Positions 5,973-7,701 of a stretch of 7,701 bases of DNA are shown here, piece by piece. A program made the position numbers and the translations under genes. Numbering within the stretch: the first letter of the stretch is position 1; each line of letters begins with the position of its first letter. The notes below the pieces were generated by a model. It searched no databases and was not told the origin of the DNA. It saw only the letters and a program-made list of their open reading frames with translations. Origin of the DNA: an uncultured Synechococcus sp. (GTDB taxonomy: Bacteria; Cyanobacteriota; Cyanobacteriia; PCC-6307; Cyanobiaceae); assembly GCA_913050105.1 (NCBI GenBank), contig CAJWZN010000061.1, positions 1 through 7,701 on the forward strand, given 5' to 3'.

Positions 5973-7505
5973 TCAGGGACGGCGCCACAGCAGTCCGTCA
6001 CGGGCCAACAGCGCATCTGCTGCTGCCGGCCCCCATGTGCGCGATTCATAAGAGTGAACCGGGAGCTGCCAGGGACTGTCTTCAATCAGCTCCAGGAGCG
6101 GGGTGTAGAGCCGCCAAGCCGCTTCTACCTCGTCGCTTCTGGTGAACAGGGTTGGGTCGCTGAGCATGGCGTCGGCCAGAAGGCGGACGTAACCCTCATC
6201 GGAGGGTTCCCCGAACGAGTCGTCGTAGGAAAATTCCATGTCAATCGGTCGGCTGCGCATCCCGGATCCGGGTGACTTCACCTCGAAGCGGAATTCGGCT
6301 CCCTCATCGGGCTGGATACGCAGGATCAATTGATTGGCGGTTGGCCCGCCGGCGGCCGCATCAAAAAGGTGGACGGGCGCTTCACGGAAGGTCAGCACCA
6401 CTTCGCTGAGGCGTTTTGCGAGACGTTTGCCCGTGCGCACATAAAAGGGCACCCCCTGCCAGCGCCAGTTGTCGATGAACATTTTCATCGCCACGTAGGT
6501 TTCGGTGGTGCTGTTCGGGTCAACACCGGGCTCCTGTCTGTACCCCGATAACGGGCTTTCGTTGCTTCCTCCAGGGCCGTACTGGCCGCGGATGCAGCAG
6601 TTCCAGGGCTCGAGTTCATCAGCCAGTCGGGTGGCCTGCAGCACTTTCGCTTTTTCGTTGCGGATGGCCTCCGGATCGAACCGTCCTGGAGGCTCCATCG
6701 CGGTGATGGCAAGCATCTGGGTGAGATGGTTTTGCACCATGTCCCGCAGTGCACCGGAGGTTTCGTAGTAGCCAGCCCGCTCCTCAACACCGACGGTCTC
6801 GGCAGCGGTGATCTGCACGCTGGAGATGTAGTTGCGGTTCCAGATCGGTTCGAAAATGGTGTTGGCGAACCGCAGCACCATGATGTTCTGGACCGTTTCC
6901 TTGCCGAGGTAATGGTCAATCCGGAAGATCTGGTTTTCCTGGCCGCAGGTTTGAACCACTCGGTTGAGGGCCTGGGCGCTGCCGTAGTCACGCCCGAAGG
7001 GCTTTTCGATCACCACCCGACTGCGTTTGGGGTCTTTCAGCAGGCCGGCATCGGCAAGAGAGCGGCAGCCTCCGGCATAGAACTTCGGAGACACCGACAG
7101 GTAAAAGGTGCGGTTGCCATGGGTTGAGCACTGTTCATCGATCCTTTCAAGCCGCTCTCCAAGGCGAACCACGTGATCGGGTTGCTGAAGGTCGACCGGC
7201 TCGTAAAACAGCTTGCCGACGAACTGATCCCAAGCCTGGGGATCTTCCTCGATGCGCTTGGCCAGCGCGTCGCTCATTTTTCCTCGGAACTCCTCATCGC
7301 TCCAGGGGCGACGGGCGCAGCCCAGAACGGCGAATTCACTTGGCAAGCGCCGCTGCCGAAACAACTCAAACAGTGCCGGCACGAGTTTGCGGTGTGTGAG
7401 GTCACCGCTGGCTCCGAAGATCACCAAACATTGGGGCGCGATGACGCGTTCCTGGCGCAGTCCGACCCGCAGGGGGTTGGTGGCGGTGGCGAGCATGGCG
7501 CTCAT
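5973..7505 (-). CDS. zwf: Glucose-6-phosphate 1-dehydrogenase
   Basis: This 510-residue enzyme oxidises glucose 6-phosphate to 6-phosphogluconolactone with NADP+, the first step of the oxidative pentose phosphate pathway and the main NADPH source at night. The nucleotide-binding fingerprint IFGASGDLTHRKL lies at 29-41, EKPFGRD at 167-173 (substrate-contacting Lys168), the family signature RIDHYLGKE at 195-203, and the probable catalytic-base histidine in MVQNH at 260. Length is normal for cyanobacteria. ATG at 7505 is the first start; a second ATG three codons later (Met4) would also work, and neither has a clear Shine-Dalgarno. Of the two cysteines I recall as redox-linked in cyanobacterial G6PDH, the one just before the active site is present (Cys187), but the one expected in the block LLxDCMxxDxTLF is Ala446 here (LLADAMLSDPTLF). 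There is no cysteine after residue 304. The petH terminator upstream implies a separate promoter in 7506-7599. Confidence 0.97.
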   Translation of the reverse strand: MSAMLATATNPLRVGLRQERVIAPQCLVIFGASGDLTHRKLVPALFELFRQRRLPSEFAVLGCARRPWSDEEFRGKMSDALAKRIEEDPQAWDQFVGKLFYEPVDLQQPDHVVRLGERLERIDEQCSTHGNRTFYLSVSPKFYAGGCRSLADAGLLKDPKRSRVVIEKPFGRDYGSAQALNRVVQTCGQENQIFRIDHYLGKETVQNIMVLRFANTIFEPIWNRNYISSVQITAAETVGVEERAGYYETSGALRDMVQNHLTQMLAITAMEPPGRFDPEAIRNEKAKVLQATRLADELEPWNCCIRGQYGPGGSNESPLSGYRQEPGVDPNSTTETYVAMKMFIDNWRWQGVPFYVRTGKRLAKRLSEVVLTFREAPVHLFDAAAGGPTANQLILRIQPDEGAEFRFEVKSPGSGMRSRPIDMEFSYDDSFGEPSDEGYVRLLADAMLSDPTLFTRSDEVEAAWRLYTPLLELIEDSPWQLPVHSYESRTWGPAAADALLARDGLLWRRP

Positions 7506-7599
7506 TGGTGTCTGACGTTGGTTTAGGCACGGAAGGCTGATCGGGCCGTGCTCTGATCACATCTGTCTGGATTTGCCATCCGATTTGTCATCAACCATG
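7506..7599 (-). promoter_or_regulatory. Probable zwf promoter region
   Basis: Because petH is closed by an intrinsic terminator ending at 7600, the promoter for zwf and the genes behind it should lie in these 94 bases. I could not identify a convincing -35/-10 pair or an NtcA-type GTA-N8-TAC site. A split palindrome TGATC...GATCA spans about 7538-7559 on the + strand and could be an operator, but the half-sites are only 5 bp long. The location is inferred from the gene layout rather than from a recognised promoter sequence. Confidence 0.4.
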
Positions 7600-7626
7600 A
7601 AAAAACCCACCCGGTTTGGGGTGGGT
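7600..7626 (-). terminator. Intrinsic terminator of petH
   Basis: Read on the - strand, ACCCACCC (7626-7619) pairs perfectly with GGGTGGGT (7612-7605) around a 6-base loop, and is followed at once by a T run (7605-7600). This 8-bp GC-rich stem with a T tract is a textbook factor-independent terminator. It lies 27 bases after the petH stop and before zwf, so it separates the two transcription units. Confidence 0.9.
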
Positions 7627-7653
7627 CGATCGCGATGAAAGCCGCTGACCTGA

Positions 7654-7701
7654 TCAATAGGTTTCCACGTTCCAGCGGTGGGCTTTTTTAAGTTGAGGCC
7701 T
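7654..7701 (-). CDS. petH: Ferredoxin-NADP+ reductase, C-terminal end (partial)
   Basis: Only the last 15 codons and the TGA (7654-7656) are in the window; the gene continues beyond the right edge. The residues are RPQLKKAHRWNVETY. This matches the very conserved C-terminus of cyanobacterial ferredoxin-NADP reductase (LKKAGRWHVETY in several species). Its last tyrosine stacks on the FAD isoalloxazine ring and controls NADP(H) binding. The enzyme transfers electrons from ferredoxin to NADP+ at the thylakoid. Asn stands where His is more usual in RWHVETY. Closeness to zwf places the light and dark sources of NADPH side by side, but in separate transcripts. Confidence 0.88.
   Translation of the reverse strand, partial: RPQLKKAHRWNVETY

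Noticed and set aside
1..7701. CRISPR array, tRNA or rRNA genes
   Set aside because: No regularly spaced repeats and no tRNA or rRNA sequence were recognised on either strand.

Overview
The window looks like the chromosome of a marine picocyanobacterium, most likely a marine Synechococcus. The evidence is a ferredoxin-NADP reductase (petH) C-terminus ending in the cyanobacterial RWNVETY tail, the cyanobacterial pair zwf-opcA (glucose-6-phosphate dehydrogenase and its activator), a cobyrinate a,c-diamide synthase directly behind them, GC-rich coding sequence, and very compact gene packing. I cannot name the strain.

Layout from left to right: (1) positions 1-356 hold no gene I can support; the stretch is AT-rich and T-biased on the + strand. 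(2) 357-1814 (+) encodes a complete superfamily 1B DNA helicase of the RecD/Dda type with all its motifs. (3) Everything from 1831 to 7505 is on the - strand and probably forms one long transcription unit, read right to left: zwf, opcA, cobB (also called cbiA), a degraded duplicate of the cobB 3' end, an acylphosphatase gene, a 117-residue secreted or membrane-anchored protein of unknown function, and a 37-residue single-span membrane protein too short for most gene callers. The helicase gene and this unit converge with 16 bases between their stop codons. (4) At the right edge the last 15 codons of petH lie on the - strand, closed by a strong intrinsic terminator at 7600-7626. zwf therefore very likely has its own promoter in the 94-base gap 7506-7599.

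The genes make biochemical sense together only in part. G6PDH and OpcA form the redox-controlled entry to the oxidative pentose phosphate pathway, which supplies NADPH in the dark, and petH next door makes NADPH in the light. CobB belongs to the corrin (pseudocobalamin) pathway and acylphosphatase is a small housekeeping hydrolase; both look like operon passengers.

The main anomaly lies between cobB and acylphosphatase. About 120-150 bp of the cobB 3' end, coding for the end of the glutamine amidotransferase domain, occurs twice as direct repeats 547 bp apart (about 78% identical, gapless). The inner copy completes the intact cobB. The outer copy is fused to an AT-rich, unrelated stretch, has lost a conserved-looking histidine, and runs straight into the acylphosphatase start, as an original cobB end would. 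I read this as the scar of a recombination or insertion event at the cobB 3' end. I found no undescribed multi-gene system. The other points worth attention are the probable loss of one redox cysteine in G6PDH while the OpcA cysteine pair is kept, and the tiny membrane protein gene.
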